A stretch of DNA of 64,000 nt from Mucilaginibacter sp. L196 (GCF_009765905.1 NZ_LMUO01000019.1:296303-360302); one strand, 5' to 3'. Shown: positions 42,445 through 51,653, counted from the stretch's first letter. The notes: generated by a model from the letters alone, not told the origin. A program made the numbers and translations.

Positions 42445-44306
42445 TGGTAAAACAAAAAGAAACCCTATTGAATACCGCTCGTCCCCCAAAAAATATAAAA
42501 CCCACTCCCTTAAGTTTTAAGGAACGCCTTGAAGCCTTGCGCAACCTGCCCGCATTCTTCAAATTAGTATGGCAAACCAGTCCGTGGATGACTGTTGTTA
42601 ACTCCGTACTGCGTATTTTGAAATCTGCCATGCCTTTAGGTTTGCTATACGTTGGTAAACTAATTATTGATCAGGTAATTTCCATCGCCCATAAACATGG
42701 GGCCGATACTCATCATTTATGGCAATTAGTAGTGGCAGAGTTTGCATTGGCAATATTATCCGATGCGCTATCCCGCGCTATTACTTTGATGGATAGCTTG
42801 CTGGGCGATCTATTCAATAACCATACTTCGGTAAAGCTAATGGCACATGCTGCTACACTTGATCTGGATCAATTTGAGGATGCCGTTTTTTACGATAAGT
42901 TGGAACGCGCAAGACAGCAAACCGTAGGCCGCACTATATTACTTTCACAAGTAATGAGCCAGGTACAGGACTTGATCACGATGGGCTTTTTGGCGGTTGG
43001 CTTAATGGCATTTAATCCGTGGTTGATTGTTTTGTTGCTGATCGCGATAATACCGGCTTTTTTGGGCGAATCTCATTTTAATGATAAAAGTTATGCTTTA
43101 ACCCGTGGCCAAACCCCTGAACGCCGTGAACTGGATTATATTCGCTACCTCGGCGCCAGCGATGAGACGGCCAAAGAAGTTAAGATATTCGACCTTTCAG
43201 GATTTATCATACAGCGCTTTAAACTGCTGTCGGATAAGTTTTATCTCGATAATAAACGTTTGTCTATCAAACGTTCATTGTGGGGCACATTCTTCGCCAT
43301 GTTAGGTAGTATTGGTTACTACGCTGCCTATGTAATTATCATTATAAAAACTATAGACGGTACAGTAACCATAGGTAATTTAGTTTTCCTTGCGGGATCT
43401 TTCCGCCAGCTACGAAGCTTATTAGAAGGCATTTTAACCCGATTTACCGCGGTATCACAAGGCGCTATATATTTGAGCGACTTTTTTGAGTTTTTCGATA
43501 TTCAACCCAAAATAAAACTACCCGATAACCCCATCCCTTTCCCCAAAACAATTAAACAAGGCTTTACTTTTGAGAATGTCGGTTTCCGCTATGTAAATTC
43601 CGAACGCTGGGCAAACAGGCATTTAACCTTTACCCTCCATCCCGGCGAAAAGCTGGCATTAGTAGGGGAGAACGGCGCCGGTAAAACTACGCTGGTTAAA
43701 CTATTGGCTCGCCTGTATGATCCTTCCGAAGGACGAATTTTATTAGATGGTATCGACCTGAAAGAATATGACCTAGCCGATTTGCGCTTAAACGTCGGCA
43801 TCATTTTCCAGGATTACCTGCGTTACCAGATGACCTTCGCCCAAAATATAGCTGTCGGGAATATCAATGAAAAAGAAAACCGACCGTTGATAGAATCATC
43901 CGCCCGGCAAAGCCTGGCCGATGTATTGGCTGCAAAATTACCTGCCGCTTACGACCAGCAATTAGGAAAACGATTTGCCGATGGCGTTGAATTATCCGGT
44001 GGCGAATGGCAGAAAGTAGCACTAGCACGTGCCTACATGCGCGATGCGCAATTATTAATATTAGATGAGCCAACATCAGCTTTGGATGCCCGTGCCGAGT
44101 ACAATGTTTTTGAACGCTTTGCCGAATTAACAAAAGGAAAATCAGCGGTGCTTATTTCACACCGTTTTAGTACTGTTCGTATGGCCGATAGGATTTTAGT
44201 ATTAGATAAAGGCGAATTAATAGAAATCGGCAGCCACGAAGAACTGCTCATAAAAGGCGGTCGGTATGCTGAATTATTCGATCTGCAAGCAATGGGGTAT
44301 AGATAG
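42444..44306 (+). CDS. ABC transporter, permease fused to ATPase (start uncertain)
   Basis: The exporter half-transporter has six membrane segments in the first 330 residues and a nucleotide-binding domain at the end: Walker A GENGAGKTT, signature LSGGEWQKVALARAY, Walker B LLILDEPTSALD and H-loop ISHRFS. It would act as a homodimer. The frame is open back to the ATG at 42399, but that stretch is R1 repeat; I choose the GTG at 42444, with the TTG at 42468 possible. After the repeat the protein reads NTARPPKNIKPTPLSFKERLEALRN. Substrate unknown. No partner gene is present. Confidence 0.85.
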   Translation: MVKQKETLLNTARPPKNIKPTPLSFKERLEALRNLPAFFKLVWQTSPWMTVVNSVLRILKSAMPLGLLYVGKLIIDQVISIAHKHGADTHHLWQLVVAEFALAILSDALSRAITLMDSLLGDLFNNHTSVKLMAHAATLDLDQFEDAVFYDKLERARQQTVGRTILLSQVMSQVQDLITMGFLAVGLMAFNPWLIVLLLIAIIPAFLGESHFNDKSYALTRGQTPERRELDYIRYLGASDETAKEVKIFDLSGFIIQRFKLLSDKFYLDNKRLSIKRSLWGTFFAMLGSIGYYAAYVIIIIKTIDGTVTIGNLVFLAGSFRQLRSLLEGILTRFTAVSQGAIYLSDFFEFFDIQPKIKLPDNPIPFPKTIKQGFTFENVGFRYVNSERWANRHLTFTLHPGEKLALVGENGAGKTTLVKLLARLYDPSEGRILLDGIDLKEYDLADLRLNVGIIFQDYLRYQMTFAQNIAVGNINEKENRPLIESSARQSLADVLAAKLPAAYDQQLGKRFADGVELSGGEWQKVALARAYMRDAQLLILDEPTSALDARAEYNVFERFAELTKGKSAVLISHRFSTVRMADRILVLDKGELIEIGSHEELLIKGGRYAELFDLQAMGYR

Positions 44307-44312
44307 TGATTA

Positions 44313-44609
44313 TTAAACAAATTGCTCAATAATTTCCTGTAATTGCTTTGCCTGTATCACACCACTTTGGCGCCACTTGGTTTGCCCGTTTTTAAATACG
44401 ATAAGTGTAGGCACTCCCTGAACCTTGTATTCGCTTGCCGCGGATGGGTTTTTATCGACGTCTATTTTCAAGATCGTTATTTTATCGCCCATATTATCTT
44501 TCAGCTGTTTAAGTATAGGCGGCATCATTTTACACGGTCCGCACCACTCTGCCGAAAAATCTACCAAAACTGGTTTGTCTGATGTTATTAACTCTTTAAA
44601 ATTTGCCAT
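44313..44609 (-). CDS. trxA: Thioredoxin
   Basis: The start is the ATG at 44609, giving a 98-residue protein MANFKELITSDKPVLVDFSAEWCGPC; the frame is open further upstream but those residues are Leu-rich and not part of the family. The active site is WCGPC (Cys23, Cys26), with KIDVDKNPSAASEYKVQGVPTLIVFKNG holding the cis-Pro (VPT). It is cytosolic and transfers electrons from thioredoxin reductase to many oxidised proteins. It lies 45 bases downstream of the hybrid kinase stop on the same strand. It converges with the ABC transporter gene with only 6 bases between. Confidence 0.95.
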   Translation of the reverse strand: MANFKELITSDKPVLVDFSAEWCGPCKMMPPILKQLKDNMGDKITILKIDVDKNPSAASEYKVQGVPTLIVFKNGQTKWRQSGVIQAKQLQEIIEQFV

Positions 44610-44654
44610 TTTATCGTTCCTCAATAATAATAACAACAGTATCAGCAATACGTT

Positions 44655-46433
44655 TTAATTATTCTGTAGTTCATTCTGCATTACACCCCATCTATGAATA
44701 ATAGATTTTAGCCTGTCAATTGTAAAAGGTTTACTTAAAAAATCTTTCATTCCTGCTTCACGGCATTCCGCTTCATTTTCACTTAATACATTGGCCGTCA
44801 TGGCAATAATTGGAGGGGTGCTGTCGCCATATTTCTCAATAATAAGTTTAGTTGCTTGTAAGCCATCCATTACAGGCATTTGTATGTCCATAAATATCAT
44901 GTCGTAATTTTTTTCAGCAACCATATCTAATGCTATTTGTCCGTTGTCAGCAAAATCAATCTTATAGCCTATTTTTTCAAATATCCTGCCTGCTACTAGT
45001 TGATTCATTTTGTTGTCTTCTACCAGTAAAATGGTTAAAGGTTTTTTAACAAAATCTGCTTTTTCATAATAAACAGGTACATCTTTCGTAACACTCTCGG
45101 CAATGGGAAGCGGCAAACTAAAGCTAAATACCGATCCTTCCGACTCCTTGCTTTCTACCCAAAGTTTGCCACCCATCATTTCCACTATTTTTTTACAGAT
45201 AGATAAACCCAGCCCCGTACCGCCGTATTTGCGTAAAGCCGTACTGTTAACCTGTGTAAATGGTTTAAATAATTGAGTGATAGCCTCTTCGCTAATACCT
45301 ATACCGCTATCGCTTATCTGAAATTTAACTTCTTGCAAATCAAGGCGGTTTCGGGTAACTATAACTTTTAACTCTACAAATCCTTTATCCGTAAATTTTA
45401 TGGCATTACCTATCAGGTTTACTAAAATTTGCTGTAAACGGCTTTCATCTATATTCACATAATCAGCCAATCGGTTATCAATGGCGTATTCCAGTATTAA
45501 ATTTTTATTGGCTATTCCTGGTCTGCAAATGCCAATTACTGTTTTTATACATTCACGCATATCAACCGTTGCGGGTATAATTACCAGTCTGTCAGCCTCA
45601 ATTTTTGATAGATCAAGTATATCACTGATAATATTGAGTAATAAGCTGCTGCTTGTATTTAAAGTTTGCAATAACTCCTGCTGCCCCGGTAACAATTCCG
45701 AAGTTGATAGTAACTGCGCTGTGCCAATTATCCCATTTAATGGTGTCCGGATTTCATGGCTCATGTTTGCCAGGAAGTTTGATTTGGCAAAAGTGGCAGC
45801 CTCTGCCTGATCTTTAGCCGTTGATAATTCTACTTGTGATGATCGTAATTCTTCACGCTGTTTAACTAATAAGAATTTATCATTTTCATGACTCTTCTTC
45901 AGTACGCTCAGCAACAGGCCAATTATCAAAATATCCATTACCGAGGATGTAATAATATCAGTCTCTTTTTTAGTAAGGGTGGAGGGTAGCGAAACTAAAT
46001 GCGGGTTAAACTTTTCAGTAAAAAAACAACCCAAAAAAAGCGTGATTATCACACCAATAAAAAGAAGATGGTATTTACGCTGAAGCAGAATAATGATCAA
46101 TGAAATCAGGAAAATACCCTCCTGTGGAGTCGATCCTTCTACACCGCCGTTAAAAAACCAGCCGGGTATAAACAATATTATACCTACAGTAACGTAAGCT
46201 AAAACAATGTTTTCCTGGTATCCAACATAACGGCTCCGGTAGTAAGCAAGGCAGGATAGTAGTCCTACTAATACAATGGTTATATCTAAATAAATGCTGT
46301 ATCCTAATATGATATTGATAATAAAGAATAACAGCATATAAACGCTGATAATTAAAGCAACAGCGTTAAAAAGTTTATTTTCTAACGTAAGTTCCGGGTC
46401 ATCATACCCTATTAAAAGCTTTAACTTATTCAT
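44655..46433 (-). CDS. Membrane hybrid histidine kinase with receiver domain
   Basis: Residues 20-180 form about six membrane segments. A coiled coil (EELRSSQVELSTAKDQAEAATFAKSNF) leads to the H-box MSHEIRTPLNG (His226). The ATPase boxes are NLIGNAIKFT, DSGIGI and GTGLGLSICKKIVEMMGG. A receiver domain follows at about 462-580, beginning ILLVEDNKMNQLV and with the phospho-accepting Asp516 in FMDIQMPVMDG and Lys in SKPF. There is no Hpt domain and no separate regulator nearby, so output must pass through partner proteins elsewhere. The sensing part carries no recognisable ligand domain. Confidence 0.93.
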   Translation of the reverse strand: MNKLKLLIGYDDPELTLENKLFNAVALIISVYMLLFFIINIILGYSIYLDITIVLVGLLSCLAYYRSRYVGYQENIVLAYVTVGIILFIPGWFFNGGVEGSTPQEGIFLISLIIILLQRKYHLLFIGVIITLFLGCFFTEKFNPHLVSLPSTLTKKETDIITSSVMDILIIGLLLSVLKKSHENDKFLLVKQREELRSSQVELSTAKDQAEAATFAKSNFLANMSHEIRTPLNGIIGTAQLLSTSELLPGQQELLQTLNTSSSLLLNIISDILDLSKIEADRLVIIPATVDMRECIKTVIGICRPGIANKNLILEYAIDNRLADYVNIDESRLQQILVNLIGNAIKFTDKGFVELKVIVTRNRLDLQEVKFQISDSGIGISEEAITQLFKPFTQVNSTALRKYGGTGLGLSICKKIVEMMGGKLWVESKESEGSVFSFSLPLPIAESVTKDVPVYYEKADFVKKPLTILLVEDNKMNQLVAGRIFEKIGYKIDFADNGQIALDMVAEKNYDMIFMDIQMPVMDGLQATKLIIEKYGDSTPPIIAMTANVLSENEAECREAGMKDFLSKPFTIDRLKSIIHRWGVMQNELQNN

Positions 46434-46534
46434 TAATTAACTAAGTAGGTTTTATCAGTTTTAGGTTTAGCAATGTAATTAATTATAAGCAAAATGCCTT
46501 AATTACAATCATTTATTCAATAATGGTCAGTTAT

Positions 46535-46759
46535 TTAAATAGTCGACATACTATTCATGTTGTAATCATTTGAAGACGGATTGTGCTGATTCCAGTCTTC
46601 CAGGTCTATCAATCCTGGTTGAGTATGGTAATGTCTATCGCTAATTGGGCATTTTACTACATAAGCGCCCTCGTTTATTAAGGCAATAATCGGGCGCGCA
46701 CCACACTCCTTGCAACGCTTTACATAAATATTTTTTGGAATATTGACATAGCCCTTCAT
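46535..46759 (-). CDS. Small protein with a zinc-ribbon-like motif, 74 aa
   Basis: I do not recognise a family, but the first half has CKECG (Cys16 and Cys19 of the protein), and a Cys (VKCPISDRHYH) with several His residues follows after about 20 residues, compatible with a zinc-binding knuckle of the Lar/restriction-alleviation or Com type. The C-terminus NHPSSNDYNMNSMSTI is Asn-rich and likely disordered. The ATG at 46759 is followed by a plausible frame in which the codon use is normal. Its role is unknown. I hold it as a real small gene with moderate confidence because of the conserved-looking cysteines. Confidence 0.5.
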   Translation of the reverse strand: MKGYVNIPKNIYVKRCKECGARPIIALINEGAYVVKCPISDRHYHTQPGLIDLEDWNQHNPSSNDYNMNSMSTI

Positions 46760-46881
46760 AGCACCTATTACGAATATAGAATTGAATAAGTTGTCGTTAA
46801 ATAATTAATTAACTATTAGGAAATATAAAAGCTATTAATTATCAAGCGATTAAAGGTATAATACTCGGAAATGAGAATTGT

Positions 46882-47844
46882 TTACAAGGCAATAGCCTTA
46901 CCCTGCTCGGGGAAGATGAGATTTAACTTAAGGTTATTTTCAGCCTGAAGCTGTGTTTTGAGCTTATTTATACTTAATTGTGGCGGTTTAACGTGTGTAA
47001 TAATGATGTTAAAACCCTTTAATTTGTCTTTTCCAGTTAATTCGGCCAAATTATTCATTTCATTCATTAACCAATGAGGGGTTAAATGGCCAAACAATGT
47101 CTTGTCTGGCTGTTCATCGGGGAATGATGTTTCAATCATTATAGCCTTTAATTTATTTGCTTTAATCAGCGGAGCAATAGCCACCCACAAATTATGCAGG
47201 TTGCGGCTTTTCTCAATCTCATCAGGGCCGGTATCACCCAAATACAAAATATAGGCATCGTTACTTTTAACTAAAAAAGCAGTGCTTGTTAAATTTGAGT
47301 GGCTTAACGGAAATGCCTGCACCGTCATCGCTGTATTGTTTATGGCGATGATGCTATCGGGAGTTAATACCAGGTAATGATATTTTTTAATTAGAGGAGC
47401 TTCACCCTCATCGGCAAAATTTGCCCAGCTTTCCCATGTAAAGTAATCAGTTTGGATAGTTTTTATACAACTGGCTAACGCGTAGATGTTCTTAGCCGTA
47501 TCGTCTGGCGAATTGATAATTAGACCCGCTATATGATCTAAATGGGCATGAGAAATAAAATATCCTTTAATATATCGCCTTAGCACTTGTTCAGCGGGTA
47601 TATTAAACACGCCGTTGCTTATGGCTTTCTCAATACCATAATGTAATGTGCCCGCATCAAGGCAGATGTAGTTATTAGTACCCGCTGCGGCTACCATGTA
47701 GGCTGATAAATTACTCTCATCAATACCACCTTTTACCCCAAGTGGAACAATTTTGAACGATGCTGCGGATTTGATTTGTGCGTGAGCCGTAATTGCAAAT
47801 ACAACTAAAAGCAGGGTGACAATAAGGGCGCGGTTGCGAAACAT
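46882..47844 (-). CDS. Exported class-II 3',5'-cyclic-nucleotide phosphodiesterase, metallo-beta-lactamase fold
   Basis: This 320-residue protein has a signal peptide (LIVTLLLVVFAITAHAQ). The metal motif is ISHAHLDHIAG (His99, His101, Asp103, His104), preceded by CLDAGTLHYGIEKA and followed by ALASCIKTIQTDYFTWESWANF, then YLGDTG and IETSFPDEQPDKTLFGHLT. Those blocks match class-II phosphodiesterases of the CpdP/PDE1 group that cleave cAMP. A secreted version acts on nucleotides in the periplasm, as in Vibrio CpdP. Start ATG 47844; a divergent small membrane-protein gene begins 37 bases away. Confidence 0.87.
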   Translation of the reverse strand: MFRNRALIVTLLLVVFAITAHAQIKSAASFKIVPLGVKGGIDESNLSAYMVAAAGTNNYICLDAGTLHYGIEKAISNGVFNIPAEQVLRRYIKGYFISHAHLDHIAGLIINSPDDTAKNIYALASCIKTIQTDYFTWESWANFADEGEAPLIKKYHYLVLTPDSIIAINNTAMTVQAFPLSHSNLTSTAFLVKSNDAYILYLGDTGPDEIEKSRNLHNLWVAIAPLIKANKLKAIMIETSFPDEQPDKTLFGHLTPHWLMNEMNNLAELTGKDKLKGFNIIITHVKPPQLSINKLKTQLQAENNLKLNLIFPEQGKAIAL

Positions 47845-47881
47845 ATCTGGATAAATATTTTTTATTTAATTTAGGCCGATC

Positions 47882-48187
47882 ATGAAAATCAGTCAAATTG
47901 CGGCAAAAGCTGTTGTACGTGTATTCCTTTTGCTGTTGCTTATTTCTACCATTCCTTTTTTAGAGGGGAACAACCCAAAGTTACAAAACTTTCAGTTTGT
48001 TGTCCATCGAAAATGGACACTGGTATTCCCATCTATATTAATAGTGGGCTTTGTTACGCTATTGGTTTTGTGCACCATAAAAAAATACAAACAGATTGAC
48101 CTTAACTGGTTACTGGTTGTAAATACACTGGTATTACTAGCTTATTTTTTGACAATAGCTTTGGTGGTGTACAGGCAGATAAGTTAA
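47882..48187 (+). CDS. Small membrane protein, 101 aa
   Basis: I do not recognise a family. The protein has three membrane segments: about residues 12-27 (VRVFLLLLLISTIPF), 50-70 (LVFPSILIVGFVTLLVLCT) and 78-96 (NWLLVVNTLVLLAYFLTIALVV), joined by short basic loops. It is divergent from the phosphodiesterase gene with a gap of 37 bases, and convergent with the AI-2E permease gene 3 bases past its stop, so it is monocistronic. Function unknown. Confidence 0.7.
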   Translation: MKISQIAAKAVVRVFLLLLLISTIPFLEGNNPKLQNFQFVVHRKWTLVFPSILIVGFVTLLVLCTIKKYKQIDLNWLLVVNTLVLLAYFLTIALVVYRQIS

Positions 48188-48190
48188 GAA

Positions 48191-49285
48191 TTACTCAGTT
48201 TTCATATCTTTTTCTGCCGATTCCTTGTACTCGTAGCTGCCACCCATCAAAAATCCCCAAGGTTTAAGGGTCTCAACGCGGTCGAAGATGATTTTGAAAA
48301 TAGCGATGGTCGGGATTGATAAAAACATACCCGATAACCCCCATATCATCTCTCCAAAAACAATCCCTAAAAAAGTAATTAACGCGTTGAGGCGTACTTT
48401 TGAACCTACTATAGTCGGTAGTAACAGGTTTGAATCGATGGCGTGTATAGCCACAACACTTACGGCCACTTCTATGGCATCTTTAACAGATCCTGTTGCA
48501 AATGTGATGATAGAACTTAATAATAAGGCTGAGAAAATACCGAGGTAAGGTATAATATTAAACAGGCCTACAAGCAGCCCCAACAGTACCGCGTATTTTA
48601 TGCCGATGATCCAGAAAATGGTACAAGCAACTGTGGCGACAATACCCATCTCCAATAATAAACCCAATATATACTGCCTTAAAATGCTTTGTATATTTTC
48701 GGCAATATCCACCACAATTGATTTGTTGGTTTCATCAAATACCCATACAATAAAACGGAAAAGTAACCTGCGATAAAACAAGATAAAGAACGTGAATATC
48801 ATCATGAATACGTAAAACAACATAAGTGATGATATTGCCCCGAAAGTAGTACCCAATACACTAGTGCCGGATTCAATGATCTTTTTGGTTGTATTGTTTA
48901 CGTAAGTCATTTGTTTGGCAGCGTTTATATGGAACGCATCCGATACCCAACTTTGCAAATTGATAACCGAATCAGAAACCTGACTTTTTAATTGTGGCCA
49001 GTCATCAGCCAAATTTGATACCTGCGAACCAACCAGGTAGCCAATGCCAAAAACAAAACCGATAAGTAACAGGATAGATAGCAATGAAGATGCACTACGC
49101 GGCAAACGGCATTTTCTTTCGAAGAAATTAGATACAGGCAATAAAAGTATAGCAAACAAAAAGCCAAACATCAGCGGGTCAAGTACATCCTTAGCCTGGA
49201 TTACCAGGTACCCCAACGCGATGAACCCTACAAGTACTAATGAAAGTTTTTCGTAAAAAGGATGGGTAGCTTTTTTTACTGCCAT
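48191..49285 (-). CDS. AI-2E family transporter (permease)
   Basis: This 364-residue protein belongs to the AI-2E/PF01594 family of eight-helix membrane proteins. Visible blocks are PLMFGFLFAILLLPVSNFFERKCRLPRSASSLLSILLLIG, then GIKYAVLLGLLVGLFNIIPYLGIFSALLLSSIITFATG, where NIIPYLG is the family hallmark, and LLPTIVGSKVRLNALITFLGIVFGEMIWGLSGMFLSIPTIAIFKIIFD at the end. Members include the autoinducer-2 exporter TqsA and Na+/H+ antiporters, so the name does not fix the substrate. There are no signal or extra domains. It is monocistronic. Confidence 0.92.
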   Translation of the reverse strand: MAVKKATHPFYEKLSLVLVGFIALGYLVIQAKDVLDPLMFGFLFAILLLPVSNFFERKCRLPRSASSLLSILLLIGFVFGIGYLVGSQVSNLADDWPQLKSQVSDSVINLQSWVSDAFHINAAKQMTYVNNTTKKIIESGTSVLGTTFGAISSLMLFYVFMMIFTFFILFYRRLLFRFIVWVFDETNKSIVVDIAENIQSILRQYILGLLLEMGIVATVACTIFWIIGIKYAVLLGLLVGLFNIIPYLGIFSALLLSSIITFATGSVKDAIEVAVSVVAIHAIDSNLLLPTIVGSKVRLNALITFLGIVFGEMIWGLSGMFLSIPTIAIFKIIFDRVETLKPWGFLMGGSYEYKESAEKDMKTE

Positions 49286-49382
49286 ATGTGTAAATTATTT
49301 TTAGGGTAACAGGGTTTGGTAGTATATGTTTTGAAGATACTACAATTACACGGCAAATGAATTTCCTTTGATTAGTTTTTTG

Positions 49383-50357
49383 TTATTTAGTTGTAAAAGC
49401 ATCCATAATTTTCATCAAAGTAACCGCTTCTTCAATCGTGCATGGGTTAGTCCCTTCGCCTTTAAAGTAAGCTACTATTTTGGTGATCATAGGCTGCTGT
49501 ATATGTTCTGGATGAACAAACTCAACGGTCTTTTCTTCGTCCCCGGTTTTCAAGGTGACAAAATTCCCAAAGAAAGGAAATGTTATTTTTCCTTTTGTGC
49601 CGATGATCTCGCAACTATCTATCGTTTCGCTTTCCGCCACATTAAAGCACCACGAACCATTAACTACTACCTTGTTTTTAAATAATATTTGTCCGCATAC
49701 ATGATCATCTGCAGGAGTTGCTTCCGATTGATTCAGTGAGAACCCATTATAAAGCTTAGGGTCGCCAAAAAAATATAGCATCAAATCCAGTTGGTGAGGA
49801 GCCAGGTCATGAAAATATCCACCGCCCGAGACATCGGGTTGTACACGCCAGTTAGTAGCTACATCAGCCACCAATTTTGGTTTGCGCGCTTGCCACATGC
49901 GTATTTGTACGGTACGTACATCCCCTATAACATCACTATTAAGCAAAGCCTTGACATGTAAAAACATAGGAACGGCCCTGCGGTAATGTGCCACAGTAAG
50001 TTTTAAACCGCTTTTTTTAACAGCATCAGCCATTTGCTCTGCTTCGGCAGCATTACGGGTGACCGGCTTTTCTACATAAACATTAAAACCTTTATTTAAT
50101 GCTGATACAGCATAATCCAAATGCGACGATGGGGGAGTAGCAATATACACAGCGTTTATACCGGCTTCTGCCATCATTTTATCAGCATCACTATACCATT
50201 TTTCTACATGGTGCCTTTGAGCATAATCTTCGGCTTTTTCAGCATCTCGGCGCATAACGGCAACAAGTTTGCTGCCCGGCACTTTGTTAAATGCTGGTCC
50301 GCTTTTTTTCTCAGTCACATCGCCGCAACCTATTATGCCCCAATTAATATCGCTCAT
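49383..50357 (-). CDS. Gfo/Idh/MocA-family NAD(P)-dependent oxidoreductase
   Basis: This 324-residue enzyme begins with the Rossmann motif WGIIGCGDVTEKKSGPAF. The family motif is VYVEKPVTRNAAEAEQM (EKP, with Lys in catalysis), and FHDLAPHQLDLMLYFFG gives the His-Asp-type block of the second domain. It oxidises or reduces a sugar or polyol; the substrate is unknown. Start ATG at 50357, just before an R3 palindrome that separates it from the aldo/keto reductase gene on the same strand. Both enzymes may work in the same sugar pathway. Confidence 0.92.
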   Translation of the reverse strand: MSDINWGIIGCGDVTEKKSGPAFNKVPGSKLVAVMRRDAEKAEDYAQRHHVEKWYSDADKMMAEAGINAVYIATPPSSHLDYAVSALNKGFNVYVEKPVTRNAAEAEQMADAVKKSGLKLTVAHYRRAVPMFLHVKALLNSDVIGDVRTVQIRMWQARKPKLVADVATNWRVQPDVSGGGYFHDLAPHQLDLMLYFFGDPKLYNGFSLNQSEATPADDHVCGQILFKNKVVVNGSWCFNVAESETIDSCEIIGTKGKITFPFFGNFVTLKTGDEEKTVEFVHPEHIQQPMITKIVAYFKGEGTNPCTIEEAVTLMKIMDAFTTK

Positions 50358-50358
50358 T

Positions 50359-50455
50359 TAGCCCCCTCTAAATCTCCCCCGGTAGGGGAGACTTTGTGTT
50401 TATTTAAAGTATTTGTTTTTATAGCCCTCCCTACCGGGGAGGGTTGGGTGGGGCC
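50359..50455. repeat. Palindromic repeat, family R3
   Basis: TAGCCCCCTCTAAATCTCCC at the left and GGTTGGGTGGGGCCTA at the right are imperfect complements. It fills exactly the space between two genes of the same strand (Gfo/Idh start at 50357, reductase stop at 50455), so it should be part of any shared transcript. Confidence 0.85.
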
Positions 50456-51444
50456 TATTTCAATATCCCCTCAATCTTCTCCAATTCTTCTTTAGAGAAA
50501 ACAATGTTATCCAAACATTTCAGCGAATCCGCTAATTGTTCAGGCTTACTCGCGCCAATCAATACGGATGTAACGCGCGGATCTTTCAATATCCATGACA
50601 GTGCCATTTGCGCTAATGATTGTCCGCGTTGTTTAGCAAGTTCGTTCAATTGTTTAATTTCTTCCAAACGTTTAGGTGTGATCTGGCTGGTTTGCAGAAA
50701 GCCACTTGCTTTTGCAGCACGTGAATCTTCAGGGATACCATGCAGGTATTTATTAGTCAGCATGCCCTGTGCTAATGGTGAAAATGGTATACAACCCACA
50801 CCTTCAGCCTCCAAAACATCCAATAAACCACCTTCAACCCAACGCTCAAACATGGAGTATTTGGGTTGGTGGATGAGGCATGGCGTGCCTAATTGCTTTA
50901 ATATTTTTATAGCCTTATCAGCTTCTTCTGCCTGGTAGTTGGATATACCCACATACAAAGCCTTACCCTGGCGAACGATCAAATCCAAAGCACCCATGGT
51001 TTCTTCAAGCGGGGTATTCGGATCTGGTCTGTGGTGATAAAAAATATCTACATAATCCAGTCCCATGCGTTTAAGGCTCTGATCTAAACTGGATACCAAA
51101 TATTTTTTTGATCCCCAGTCGCCATAAGGGCCTTCCCACATATTGTAACCTGCTTTACTGGATATGATGAGCTCATCACGATAAGCACTGAAATCTTCCT
51201 TTAAAAGTTTTCCAAAATTTGTTTCAGCCGAACCCGGAGGCGGCCCATAATTGTTAGCCAAATCAAAATGGGTGATACCGCTATCAAAAGCTAAGTGCAA
51301 AATTTTGCGGTAATTTTCCATCACATCCACATGGCCAAAGTTGTGCCACAGACCCAGCGAAACCGCCGGTAATAGGATGCCGCTTTTACCGCAACGGCGG
51401 TATTGCATGTTTTTATATCTATCAGCAGAAGGTACGTATGTCAT
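50455..51444 (-). CDS. Aldo/keto reductase, YghZ/L-glyceraldehyde 3-phosphate reductase group
   Basis: This 329-residue enzyme starts YVPSADRYKNMQYRRCGKSGILLPAVSLGLWHNFG, typical for the YghZ group. The catalytic tetrad is in place: Asp and Tyr in FDSGITHFDLANNYGPPPGSAE, Lys in IISSKAGYNMW and His in IFYHHRPD. The C-terminal VTSVLIGASKPEQLADSLKCL binds NADPH. In E. coli YghZ reduces L-glyceraldehyde 3-phosphate and methylglyoxal, so it may detoxify them here. It ends next to the R3 repeat, upstream of the Gfo/Idh gene, suggesting a pair. Confidence 0.92.
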   Translation of the reverse strand: MTYVPSADRYKNMQYRRCGKSGILLPAVSLGLWHNFGHVDVMENYRKILHLAFDSGITHFDLANNYGPPPGSAETNFGKLLKEDFSAYRDELIISSKAGYNMWEGPYGDWGSKKYLVSSLDQSLKRMGLDYVDIFYHHRPDPNTPLEETMGALDLIVRQGKALYVGISNYQAEEADKAIKILKQLGTPCLIHQPKYSMFERWVEGGLLDVLEAEGVGCIPFSPLAQGMLTNKYLHGIPEDSRAAKASGFLQTSQITPKRLEEIKQLNELAKQRGQSLAQMALSWILKDPRVTSVLIGASKPEQLADSLKCLDNIVFSKEELEKIEGILK

Positions 51445-51581
51445 CTTTTTAAAATAGGTGTTAATTGAGGTAAAAATAGAACTTTTTCTGTCGGAATCAG
51501 GATTTTAAGAATTAAGAAATTTTTAGAATGATAAGCTATTTCTGTAAATTCAAAAATCCTGTAATTCCGGTTCAGACAAAC

Positions 51582-51610
51582 TGTAACATTTCAAAAGTCA
51601 TCGTATCTAA
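51582..51610 (+). promoter_or_regulatory. ECF-type promoter ahead of the sigma factor gene (probable autoregulation)
   Basis: TGTAAC at 51582-51587 and CGTATCTAA at 51602-51610, separated by 14 bases, have the form of a Bacteroidota ECF-sigma promoter, the -35 GTAAC and -10 CGTATCTA. It lies 44 bases before the ATG at 51654. No TAnnTTTG box is seen nearby. Confidence 0.55.
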
Positions 51611-51653
51611 CCCGGCATAAAAAATATAAATACTTATCTGCCTAAAGCTAAAT

